Shown here piece by piece: positions 8,417-15,266 of a stretch of 21,993 nt of DNA. This stretch comes from an uncultured Eubacteriales bacterium (GTDB lineage Bacteria > Bacillota > Clostridia > Oscillospirales > Acutalibacteraceae). The stretch lies in assembly GCA_900316925.1 (NCBI GenBank), contig ONEU01000084.1, positions 1 to 21,993 of the forward strand. Reading direction: 5' to 3'. Made by a program: the position numbers and the translations under genes. Numbering within the stretch: position 1 is the first letter of the stretch; each line of letters opens with the position of its first letter. Under the pieces are notes generated by a model. It made no database searches, had not been told where the DNA came from, and saw only the letters and a program-made list of their open reading frames with translations.

Positions 8417-8790
8417 AATACACATGGAAACAGATCAATGAAAAATCCCCTGTTCTCACAGCCGCATTTGAGGACGAAGCCTACAGCCTGCTCAATGCGT
8501 TCCTGCTGGCTGAGATCAGGAACTTCGGCAGTATCATTGAACAGGGACTATCGGAGCTGGCAGGGGGCACCCGTGAGAGCTTCTCTTTCTCGGGCAATAT
8601 CTACTCTCTCGCAGCAGACCCGGAAAACGCTGTGATCACCGATGAGATCTCTCCTGATGATATCAGTCTGACTGTCAGCACACAGGAGCTTTATGGGCTG
8701 ATCACATCCTATCGGGAAGAAACCTGCCGTCTCCGTGAACAGATAAAAATGAACCGGCCGTCTGACGGAGGAGGTGATCCGAATGGATGA
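8413..8790 (+). CDS. Small acidic cytosolic protein, candidate immunity partner of the EndoU lipoprotein
   Basis: A 125-residue protein with no signal peptide or membrane segment. Its ATG overlaps the EndoU gene stop (ATGA), so the two are probably translated together, as in toxin/immunity pairs. I do not recognise it firmly. Its layout, a helical N-terminal half, then LAGGTRESFSFSGNIYSL, then DDISLTVSTQELYGLITSYREE, recalls the YacL (UPF0231) family by eye. The C-terminus is hydrophilic and ends with a Gly/Asp-rich stretch that also encodes the ribosome binding site of the next gene, so the last residues may be dictated by that overlap. An immunity role is inference from gene order, overlap, predicted location and acidity. 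The alternative is an unrelated conserved protein of the operon. Confidence 0.7.
   Translation: MKYTWKQINEKSPVLTAAFEDEAYSLLNAFLLAEIRNFGSIIEQGLSELAGGTRESFSFSGNIYSLAADPENAVITDEISPDDISLTVSTQELYGLITSYREETCRLREQIKMNRPSDGGGDPNG
8770..8780 (+). promoter_or_regulatory. Full-length Shine-Dalgarno of the NfeD gene
   Basis: GGAGGTGATCC pairs with the usual bacterial 16S rRNA 3' end over all 11 bases, well beyond the common core. It lies inside the end of the preceding coding region, with 2 bases between its last C and the ATG at 8783. It therefore decides that start over the GTG at 8774. Confidence 0.75.
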
Positions 8791-9247
8791 AATGGCATGG
8801 GTATGGATCGGTGTTATCGTTGTTTCGGTATTTGTCGAATGGATGACGCAGCTGCAGCTCATCACGATCTGGTCGGCCATCGGCGGCATCGTTGCCCTGA
8901 TACTCGATCTCTGTCATGTGGACATTGTCGTGCAGTTTATCGTGTTCTTTGCGGTCACCATCGTTCTGCTGCTGCTGACACGGCCGTTAGCAAAAAGGAT
9001 GATCAAAAAAGTCGGCGTTACTCCTACCAATGCGGATATGAACATCGGCAGGAAGGGAAAGGTCACCAAGATCATCGATGAGAACATGAAGGTTTTCCGT
9101 GTACGGGTGGATAACTGCGACTGGTCCGCCGTGACCGAAAACAACACCCTGCTGCCGGTAGGGACAGAGATCTCCGTACTGCGGATCGAGGGTGTCAAGC
9201 TGATCGTAGAACCCGTCAGACAGACAGCAGAGACCACCGCCAATTAA
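8783..9247 (+). CDS. NfeD-family membrane protein
   Basis: A 154-residue protein with three closely spaced hydrophobic segments (about 4-22, 26-46, 50-69) followed by a basic turn. The soluble beta-rich C-terminal domain (about 80-150) has the pattern GRKGKVTKIIDENMKVFRVRV and the LPVGTEISVLRIEGVKLIVEP ending of NfeD OB folds. NfeD proteins accompany SPFH/stomatin proteins, as here, and are thought to help organise membrane microdomains. The start is taken at 8783 after an 11-base Shine-Dalgarno; a GTG at 8774 would sit inside that site. It overlaps the end of the candidate immunity gene by 8 bases, tying both to one transcript. The family call is strong. Confidence 0.88.
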   Translation: MDEMAWVWIGVIVVSVFVEWMTQLQLITIWSAIGGIVALILDLCHVDIVVQFIVFFAVTIVLLLLTRPLAKRMIKKVGVTPTNADMNIGRKGKVTKIIDENMKVFRVRVDNCDWSAVTENNTLLPVGTEISVLRIEGVKLIVEPVRQTAETTAN

Positions 9248-9288
9248 AATGCAGATATCAAATTAAAACAGAAATGAGGTAATTTCTT

Positions 9289-10404
9289 ATGCCCGGATGG
9301 TTAATCGCGTTTATCATCATCTTTGCATTGTTCATTCTCATCATCATCACCAATATCAAGGTCGTTCCGCAGGCAAACGCCTTTGTCATCGAGCGGTTCG
9401 GCGCTTACTACAAGACATGGCACACCGGCATTCATGTCAAGATTCCGTTCATTGACAGAATTGCAAAGCGCATTTCCCTGAAAGAGCAGGTCGTGGACTT
9501 TGAACCCCAATCCGTTATCACCCGTGATAACGTATCCATGCAGATCGACACCGTGGTCTATTTCCAGGTAACGGATTCCAAGCTCTATACCTACGGTGTA
9601 GAACGTCCGATCATGGCAATTGAGACGCTTTGTGCCACCACGCTGAGAAATATCATCGGTGAACTGGAGCTGGATAATACCCTGACCTCCCGTGACAAAA
9701 TCAATGACCGTATCCGTGATATCCTCGATGAAGCAACGGACGCCTGGGGAATCAAAGTAAAGCGGGTAGAGCTGAAAAACATCCTGCCGCCCCGTGAGAT
9801 CCAGGTGGCCATGGAGACGCAGATGAAGGCAGAGCGTGAGCGCCGCGCCAGGATCCTGGATGCTGAGGGTGAGAAGACCAGTCAGATTCTGGTTGCCGAA
9901 GGTCATAAGGAGGCCGCCATTCTTCGTGCAGAGGCCATCAAGGAGACGAAGATCCGTGAAGCACAGGGTGAAGCAGAAGCCATCATGGCCGTGCAGACAG
10001 CCTATGCCAACAGCCTGAGGATGTTGAATGAAGCTTCCCCGAATGACCGGGTCATTGCATTGAAGAGCCTGGAGACCTTCACCAAGGTAGCAGACGGCAG
10101 AGCCACCAAGATCATCATTCCGTCCGAGATTCAGTCGATGGCAGGACTTGCCACCACGCTGCGTGAGCTTGTCCTCACAGATCAGAACGGCAACACAGAT
10201 GCCGCCCCCAATCCTGCCGATCAAAAGCCGCAGGCACAGACGGCTGCACGGCCCCTGAACGCCCCCCTGAATAACGATATCATGGGACAGTATACTCCTC
10301 CTCCGGCCGTACCCGCCCCGGTGATGACAGCAGAAGAGCGTCAGGCAGCCCTGAGAGAAAGAGCCCAGCAGATGCTCAACCGCAATGCACCTCCCAGAAT
10401 GTAA
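9289..10404 (+). CDS. SPFH-domain (stomatin/QmcA-like) membrane protein
   Basis: A 371-residue slipin/stomatin-like protein. One N-terminal hydrophobic anchor (about 4-22) precedes an SPFH/band-7 domain (about 25-200) with the family block NAFVIERFGAYYKTWHTGIH, then VVYFQVTDSKLYTYGVE and LRNIIGELELDNTL. A charged Ala/Glu/Arg-rich helix likely to form a coiled coil follows (about 180-250, ERERRARILDAEGEK and repeats). The tail is Pro/Ala/Gln-rich. Such proteins oligomerise at membrane domains and often partner NfeD, encoded 41 bases upstream. The start at 9289 is preceded by GAGG at -14 to -11. It is the last gene of its operon; a strong terminator begins 14 bases after the stop. What the complex does next to an EndoU lipoprotein is unknown. 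Confidence 0.92.
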   Translation: MPGWLIAFIIIFALFILIIITNIKVVPQANAFVIERFGAYYKTWHTGIHVKIPFIDRIAKRISLKEQVVDFEPQSVITRDNVSMQIDTVVYFQVTDSKLYTYGVERPIMAIETLCATTLRNIIGELELDNTLTSRDKINDRIRDILDEATDAWGIKVKRVELKNILPPREIQVAMETQMKAERERRARILDAEGEKTSQILVAEGHKEAAILRAEAIKETKIREAQGEAEAIMAVQTAYANSLRMLNEASPNDRVIALKSLETFTKVADGRATKIIIPSEIQSMAGLATTLRELVLTDQNGNTDAAPNPADQKPQAQTAARPLNAPLNNDIMGQYTPPPAVPAPVMTAEERQAALRERAQQMLNRNAPPRM

Positions 10405-10417
10405 GATATCCGCTCCG

Positions 10418-10451
10418 AACAGGAACAGACCTTGGTTTGTTCCTGTTTTTT
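10418..10451 (+). terminator. Rho-independent terminator of the SPFH operon
   Basis: AACAGGAACA (10418-10427) pairs perfectly with TGTTCCTGTT (10438-10447) around a 10-base loop and runs into a T tract to 10451. It ends the operon that starts at 5413. Confidence 0.88.
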
Positions 10452-10690
10452 CGCCTAACCGGATGAAATCAACAATGAAAGAATACAATCCTTCAACCGT
10501 ATCGTAAAGTCCCCAGAAAACCTTGTTTATCATCCCGAAGCGGGCGTTAGCATTTACCGATTGCTGCAAGGCTTATTCCACAGCGAATGATGGAAAGGGG
10601 TCCGGGGAAAACCCCTTTTCGCCAGAAAAAGGTTTTCCCCGGGTAACTGGCAGGTAAAAAATGATTTCCCTGGGCCCGGCGGCTCGCCGG
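10452..10690 (-). repeat. Dispersed palindromic intergenic repeat, copy B (core 10581-10655)
   Basis: No gene lies here. The core hairpin is CCGGGGAAAACC (10602-10613) against GGTTTTCCCCGG (10631-10642), with TTTT/AAAA pairing inside. Read on the minus strand the core matches copy C (18885-18960) closely, including ACCTGCC before the hairpin and ATTCGCTG after it. The match goes on through TGCAGCAATCG-TAAA (minus strand, about 10548-10568). Weaker similarity may reach back to about 10460 (ATTG/TTGATTTC), which would give an element near 190 bases. Confidence 0.7.
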
Positions 10691-10719
10691 TTGACAATGT
10701 GTTGACTGTTTTTTATAAT
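10691..10719 (+). promoter_or_regulatory. Consensus SigA promoter of the GTPase-NYN gene
   Basis: TTGACA (10691-10696) and TATAAT (10714-10719) are 17 bases apart, a perfect match in both boxes and spacing. The predicted leader is about 60 bases, with no obvious attenuator of the kind known for tet(M). Confidence 0.85.
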
Positions 10720-10787
10720 GATAGAGGATGAAATAATAATACAGCCGCAGGGTTCTGGAACAGCGGCTTGATATCGGAAGTGAAAAC

Positions 10788-13364
10788 ATGAAAAAAATCG
10801 TAACAGGAATCCTTGCACACGTCGATTCAGGAAAAACAACCCTCTCGGAAGCGTTGCTGTATGTATCGGGCAGTCTCAAAAAACTTGGAAGAGTCGATCA
10901 CGGCGATTCCTTTCTGGATACCAACAGCCTGGAACGGGAACGCGGCATCACGATCTTTTCAAAACAGGCGGTACTGCCGTGCGGGGATACCGAATTTACG
11001 CTGCTGGATACCCCGGGTCATGTGGATTTTTCCGCCGAAACGGAACGCACGCTGCAGGTACTGGATTATGCCGTGTTGGTCGTCAGCGGGACAGACGGCC
11101 TGCAAAGCCATACCATGACGCTCTGGAAGCTCCTGACAAAATACCGTGTCCCGTGCTTTGTGTTTGTGAACAAAATGGATTTGCCGGGAGCCGATCCGGA
11201 AGCGCTGCTCCGGGAACTGAAAACAAGGTTGAGTGACGGGTGCGTGGATTTTACGACACAGGATCGGACGGCATTTTATGAAAGTCTCGCCGAATGTGAT
11301 GATCTCCTGCTGGAGGAATACGACCGGAGCGACAGCCTGACCGACAGCGGAATCATCCGTACCATCCGGCAGCGCCGTGTCATCCCGTGTTTCTTTGGTT
11401 CAGCGCTGAAGCTGCAGGGTGTCAGGGAATTGCTGGAAGGACTCGTCCGTTATACGGAAATGCCCGACTACGGTACCTCGTTTGCGGGTAAGGTCTATAA
11501 GATCGCAGAGGATAAACAGGGCAGAAGGCTCACCTTTCTGAAGGTCACCGGCGGCTGTCTGCGTGTGAGGGAGATCCTGCAGAGTGATAAGAACACCAAT
11601 GCCGAAAAAGTCAGCCAGATACGCATTTATTCAGGCGAAAAATTCACCACCGCTGAAGAAGCTCCTGCCGGGACGGTCTGTGCCGTGACAGGCATCAGCT
11701 TTGCATTGTCCGGTGACGGACTGGGAGACGCGGACAATTCAGGGCTGCCGGTCCTGGCGCCGGTCCTGACCTATTCCGTGGAACTGCCCAAAGAGATCAG
11801 CGCTCATACCGCTCTGGAAAAGCTGCGGATACTGGAAGAGGAAGACCCGCAGCTCCATGTCTCCTGGAACGAACGCTATGCCCGCATCCAGCTTCATGTC
11901 ATGGGGGAGGTGCAGCTGGAAATCCTCCAACGGCTCATCAAGGAACGTTTCGGTTTTGATGTCAGCTTCGGCACCGGCAGCATCATCTACAAGGAGACTG
12001 TCACCGAAACCGTGGAGGGCGTGGGGCATTTTGAGCCTCTCCGTCACTATGCGGAGGTACATCTGCTGCTCCGTCCGGGCAAGCGGGGCACCGGGCTTGT
12101 GTTCCGTTCGGAATGCCGGGAGGATCAGCTTGATAAGAACTGGCAGCGACTCATTCTCTCCCAGCTTTATGAGAAAACACACGTCGGCGTACTGACAGGC
12201 TCTCCCGTCACCGATACGGAGATCATTCTCCTGTCGGGCAGGGCACACCCGAAGCATACCGAGGGCGGGGATTTTCGCCAGGCCTCCTTCCGTGCGCTCC
12301 GACAGGGACTGCGCTCCGCCCGCTGCGAGCTGCTGGAGCCGTATTATGCCTTCACCCTTGAGGTTCCCGCCGAAAATGTGGGCAGGGCGATTACGGATAT
12401 CCAGAAGATGTCCGGCAGCTTTGAACAGCCGGACAGCACCTCCGACCAGATGACCGTCATCACCGGCACGGCGCCGGTTTCGGAACTGAACCACTACGGA
12501 CGTGAGGTAGTCCAGTACACCCACGGACGGGGACGCCTGAGCTGTCAGTTCAGCGGCTATGACACCTGTCATAATGCGGATGAGGTAATGGCATCCTTTG
12601 CCTATGATCCCGAGCGGGATACTGACAATCCCTGTGATTCCGTATTCTGTTCCCACGGAGCCGGCTTCATCGTCAAATGGGATGAAGTCCCCCGATATAT
12701 GCACCTGCCGGAAAGCTATCATCGTCCACAGCCTGTCACGCAGCAGCCAGCCACCAGGAATCTTGCCTCGTACCGCTCACAGAACGATCTGTTCGCACTG
12801 GACAAGGAGCTGATGCAGATCTTTGAGCGCACCTACGGGCCGGTAAAACGCAGGAAAGCGGAAGAAAGCCGCACGCTGCCGGTGATGTCCGCAGGAGCGC
12901 CGAAAAAGAACGCAGGTACTGTCAATGACGGCAAGGAATACCTGTTGGTGGACGGATACAACGTCATTTTTTCCTGGGAACACCTGAAAAAGCTTGCCGC
13001 CGAAAACATTGACGCCGCCCGTTCCGCGCTGATCAACATCCTCTGTAATTATCAAGGATATAAGAAGTGCGAACTGATCCTTGTGTATGATGCCTATAAG
13101 GTCAAGGGACACACCGAAGAGGTGGAGAAGATACACAACATCAGCCTTGTCTATACGAAAGAAGCGGAGACCGCGGATATGTATATTGAGAAGGTCACCC
13201 ATGAGCTTGCACGGAAGCACCGTGTACGGGTGGTGACCTCCGACGGGCTGGAGCAGATCATCATTTTAGGCAACGGAGCATTGAGAATCTCGTCACAGGC
13301 CTTTTTACAGGAAGTCAGAGACGCCGAAAATGAGATCCGTCGGATCATTGACGAAAACGCATGA
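10788..13364 (+). CDS. Tet(M)-like ribosomal-protection GTPase fused to a Rae1/YacP-type NYN nuclease domain
   Basis: An 858-residue fusion. Residues 1 to about 670 follow the EF-G/Tet(M) plan: G1 AHVDSGKTT (10-18), G2 RGIT (52-55), G3 DTPGH (74-78), G4 NKMD (128-131) and G5 GSAL, then domains II to V. The tip loop that in Tet(M) carries Ser-Pro-Val and displaces tetracycline reads HPKHTEGGDFR here (487-497), so drug resistance is doubtful. After a basic linker, residues 715-858 match Bacillus Rae1 (YacP): YLLVDGYN, VYDA, KEAETADMYIEK, VVTSD and LGNGALRIS. The metal-binding acids D722, D768, D797 and D819 are all present. Rae1 is known to cut mRNA in the ribosomal A site, the place where Tet(M)-like factors bind, so a ribosome-clearing GTPase-nuclease is inferred. 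A perfect promoter precedes it and a metallo-beta-lactamase gene follows 11 bases later. Confidence 0.9.
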   Translation: MKKIVTGILAHVDSGKTTLSEALLYVSGSLKKLGRVDHGDSFLDTNSLERERGITIFSKQAVLPCGDTEFTLLDTPGHVDFSAETERTLQVLDYAVLVVSGTDGLQSHTMTLWKLLTKYRVPCFVFVNKMDLPGADPEALLRELKTRLSDGCVDFTTQDRTAFYESLAECDDLLLEEYDRSDSLTDSGIIRTIRQRRVIPCFFGSALKLQGVRELLEGLVRYTEMPDYGTSFAGKVYKIAEDKQGRRLTFLKVTGGCLRVREILQSDKNTNAEKVSQIRIYSGEKFTTAEEAPAGTVCAVTGISFALSGDGLGDADNSGLPVLAPVLTYSVELPKEISAHTALEKLRILEEEDPQLHVSWNERYARIQLHVMGEVQLEILQRLIKERFGFDVSFGTGSIIYKETVTETVEGVGHFEPLRHYAEVHLLLRPGKRGTGLVFRSECREDQLDKNWQRLILSQLYEKTHVGVLTGSPVTDTEIILLSGRAHPKHTEGGDFRQASFRALRQGLRSARCELLEPYYAFTLEVPAENVGRAITDIQKMSGSFEQPDSTSDQMTVITGTAPVSELNHYGREVVQYTHGRGRLSCQFSGYDTCHNADEVMASFAYDPERDTDNPCDSVFCSHGAGFIVKWDEVPRYMHLPESYHRPQPVTQQPATRNLASYRSQNDLFALDKELMQIFERTYGPVKRRKAEESRTLPVMSAGAPKKNAGTVNDGKEYLLVDGYNVIFSWEHLKKLAAENIDAARSALINILCNYQGYKKCELILVYDAYKVKGHTEEVEKIHNISLVYTKEAETADMYIEKVTHELARKHRVRVVTSDGLEQIIILGNGALRISSQAFLQEVRDAENEIRRIIDENA

Positions 13365-13375
13365 GAGGTACCGAC

Positions 13376-14149
13376 ATGAAGATCACTGTCTTAACAGAAA
13401 ACACCGGGCTGCCCGGGTTCCGGACAGAGCACGGACTCAGCCTGTATCTTGAAACATCCGGTCACCGCATCCTGTTTGACACCGGACAGACATCGCTGTT
13501 TGCAGAGAACGCCGATCTCCTGCACGTTGATCTTGCCGCAGTTGACCTGTGCGTCCTGTCACACGGTCATTACGATCACGGCGGCGGACTCAGCACGTTT
13601 CTGGAGCGCAACCAACGGGCAAAGATCTACATGAGCCGCTATGCCTTCGGTGCATACTATAACGGCACCGAAAAATACATCGGATTAACGGCTGCCCTCA
13701 AGGGGAATGAGCGGATCGTGCTGACTGACGGCGTAACAGCGCTGGCGCCGCACCTCACACTTTATTCCTGCAATGACAGACCCACGCATCTTGATCTCGG
13801 TTCTTTCGGTCTGACAAAGCACATCGACGGTAAATTTGTACCGGATGACTTTCTCCACGAGCACTATCTGCTCATCGAAGAAAACGGCAGACGCTTCCTT
13901 ATCAGCGGATGCTCCCACAAGGGGATCATCAATATCGAAGAGTGGTTCCGTCCCGATGTCCTCATCGGCGGCTTCCATTTTGTCAAGCTGCCGCCGGACG
14001 ATACCCTTGCCGGTCTTGCGCGCCTGCTCGACGCCTATTCCACCGACTATTACACCTGTCACTGTACCGGAACGGAGCAGTATGCCTATATGAAAAAATA
14101 TATGAAGCATCTGCACTATCTCTCCACCGGACAGACGATCGAACTATAA
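13376..14149 (+). CDS. Metallo-beta-lactamase-fold hydrolase (MBL subgroup with SGCSHKG motif)
   Basis: A 257-residue MBL-fold protein with the metal-site motif H63-G-H65-Y-D67-H68-GGG, then SGCSHKG containing H181, GGFHF containing H201, and a terminal CHCTG containing H229. This pattern is shared with proteins annotated as dihydropterin-ribofuranosylaminobenzene 5'-phosphate synthase homologues, a name borrowed from archaeal methanopterin synthesis that is unlikely to describe the function in a clostridium. No signal peptide, so cytosolic. The start at 13376 has GAGAGG 7 bases upstream; the earlier ATG at 13361 overlaps the preceding stop but lacks a site of its own. It follows the GTPase-NYN gene at once and probably shares its transcript. 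Substrate unknown. Confidence 0.87.
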   Translation: MKITVLTENTGLPGFRTEHGLSLYLETSGHRILFDTGQTSLFAENADLLHVDLAAVDLCVLSHGHYDHGGGLSTFLERNQRAKIYMSRYAFGAYYNGTEKYIGLTAALKGNERIVLTDGVTALAPHLTLYSCNDRPTHLDLGSFGLTKHIDGKFVPDDFLHEHYLLIEENGRRFLISGCSHKGIINIEEWFRPDVLIGGFHFVKLPPDDTLAGLARLLDAYSTDYYTCHCTGTEQYAYMKKYMKHLHYLSTGQTIEL

Positions 14150-14157
14150 ACCGTTCT

Positions 14158-14186
14158 GCATAAAATGACCTCCCTGTGACATACTA
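14158..14186 (+). promoter_or_regulatory. Forespore (SigG/SigF-type) promoter of spoVAD
   Basis: GCATA (14158-14162) and CATACTA (14180-14186), 17 bases apart, fit the SigG-type consensus known from Bacillus. It lies directly upstream of a forespore-expressed gene, which strengthens the call. The start of transcription would fall near 14193. Confidence 0.7.
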
Positions 14187-14207
14187 AAATCAGTCACACG
14201 GGAGGTT
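14168..14207 (+). promoter_or_regulatory. Hairpin able to hide the spoVAD ribosome binding site
   Basis: ACCTCCCTGTGAC (14168-14180) pairs with GTCACACGGGAGGT (14193-14206) with one bulged base and a 12-base loop. The right arm contains the GGGAGG ribosome binding site of spoVAD. A transcript from the SigG-type promoter would start at the right arm and lack the left arm. Confidence 0.6.
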
Positions 14208-14212
14208 ATGTT

Positions 14213-15223
14213 ATGGCAAAAAGAATCGGAAGCAGCACCATTCAATGCAGCAATCCTATCTCCATCCGGGAAGCCGCAGGGGTCGCAGGGCAGAAGGAAA
14301 GCCAGGGACCCTTGGGGAGTTGTTTTGATAAAACCTATCAGGATGATCTCCTCGGACGGGAAACCTGGGAACAAGCGGAAAGTGCCCTGCAAAGTGCGGC
14401 AGTCAGTCTCATGCTCGAAAAAGCCGCTTTACAGCCCGACGACATCGACGTCATCCTTGCCGGCGACCTGCTGAACCAATGCATCTCGTCCACCTTCGGA
14501 CTGAAGGATCTCCACATTCCGTTTCTCGGACAATACGGTGCCTGTTCCACCATGGCGCAGACGATAGCCGTCAGTTCCTTGCTGACAGACAGCGGTGCCG
14601 TAAACAGAGCCGCAGCGGTCACGTCCTCGCATTTCTGTTCTGCGGAACGGCAGTTCCGTCTGCCGCTGGCCTACGGCGGACAGCGTACTCCCAGTGCCCA
14701 ATGGACCGTTACCGGTGCGGGAGCCGCCTTACTGGACAGAAGCGGCTGCGGTCCCTTTGTACGGGAGATCACCATCGGCAGGATCAACGATCTCCACATC
14801 ACCGACGCCAACAACATGGGCGCCGCAATGGCACCGGCAGCGGCGGATACCCTCCTGCGGTTTTTCGGGGACACAGGGGAGTCTCCTGCGCATTTTGACC
14901 TCATTCTCACGGGTGATCTCGGCAAAGTCGGCTCTGCGCTGCTGTTGGAGCTGCTGCAGCGGGAGGGTCTGGAAATATCCGCCATGCACCGTGACTGCGG
15001 TCTGATGATCTTTGATCCGGAGCGGCAGGATGTTCACGCAGGCGGTTCAGGATGCGGCTGCTCGGGATCGGTATTCTGTTCCCACATTGTCCGGCAGCTA
15101 AAGCAGCAGCAACTTCACAACATCCTGTTTATTGCCACCGGAGCGCTGATGTCGCCCACCTCATCCCAGCAGGGGGAGAGTATTCCGGGAATTGCCCATC
15201 TGCTCCACATTACTTCCTCATAA
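14213..15223 (+). CDS. spoVAD: Stage V sporulation protein AD (SpoVAD)
   Basis: A 336-residue protein matching SpoVAD over its full length; it is a thiolase-fold protein of the SpoVA complex that moves dipicolinic acid into the forespore and binds it. Visible family blocks are GPLGSCFDKTYQDDLLG, ILAGDLLNQCISSTFG, YGACSTMAQT with C111 at the thiolase-like position, NNMGAAMAPAAADTL and GSGCGCSGSV. The start at 14213 follows GGGAGG at 14200-14205. It is usually found between spoVAC and spoVAE; here an MBL gene is upstream and a terminator plus convergent rqcH downstream, so it stands alone. A SigG-type promoter and a hairpin over the ribosome binding site suggest forespore-only expression. Confidence 0.95.
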   Translation: MAKRIGSSTIQCSNPISIREAAGVAGQKESQGPLGSCFDKTYQDDLLGRETWEQAESALQSAAVSLMLEKAALQPDDIDVILAGDLLNQCISSTFGLKDLHIPFLGQYGACSTMAQTIAVSSLLTDSGAVNRAAAVTSSHFCSAERQFRLPLAYGGQRTPSAQWTVTGAGAALLDRSGCGPFVREITIGRINDLHITDANNMGAAMAPAAADTLLRFFGDTGESPAHFDLILTGDLGKVGSALLLELLQREGLEISAMHRDCGLMIFDPERQDVHAGGSGCGCSGSVFCSHIVRQLKQQQLHNILFIATGALMSPTSSQQGESIPGIAHLLHITSS

Positions 15224-15228
15224 AAGAA

Positions 15229-15266
15229 GCTGCCGTTCAGCATTTTCTGCTGCGGCAGCATTTTTT
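15229..15266. terminator. Terminator between convergent spoVAD and rqcH
   Basis: GCTGCCG (15229-15235) pairs with CGGCAGC (15253-15259); AGCA/TGCT extends the stem inside. Six T residues follow (15261-15266), giving a good plus-strand terminator. The T run reaches the rqcH stop codon (15265-15267). On the minus strand the stem is followed by a looser T-rich stretch, so it may serve both genes. Confidence 0.8.

Noticed and set aside
9301..10569. 422-residue open frame on the minus strand
   Set aside because: It runs antisense to the well-supported SPFH gene and through its terminator; its sequence is Cys/Gly/His/Leu-rich without family motifs, as expected from a mirrored coding frame.
11739..12722. 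327-residue open frame on the minus strand
   Set aside because: Antisense to the GTPase domain of the fusion gene, no promoter or start site, and no recognisable motif.
10788..13364. Tetracycline-resistance gene
   Set aside because: Overall similarity to Tet(M) is clear, but the drug-displacing loop is replaced and an NYN nuclease is attached, so resistance is not supported.
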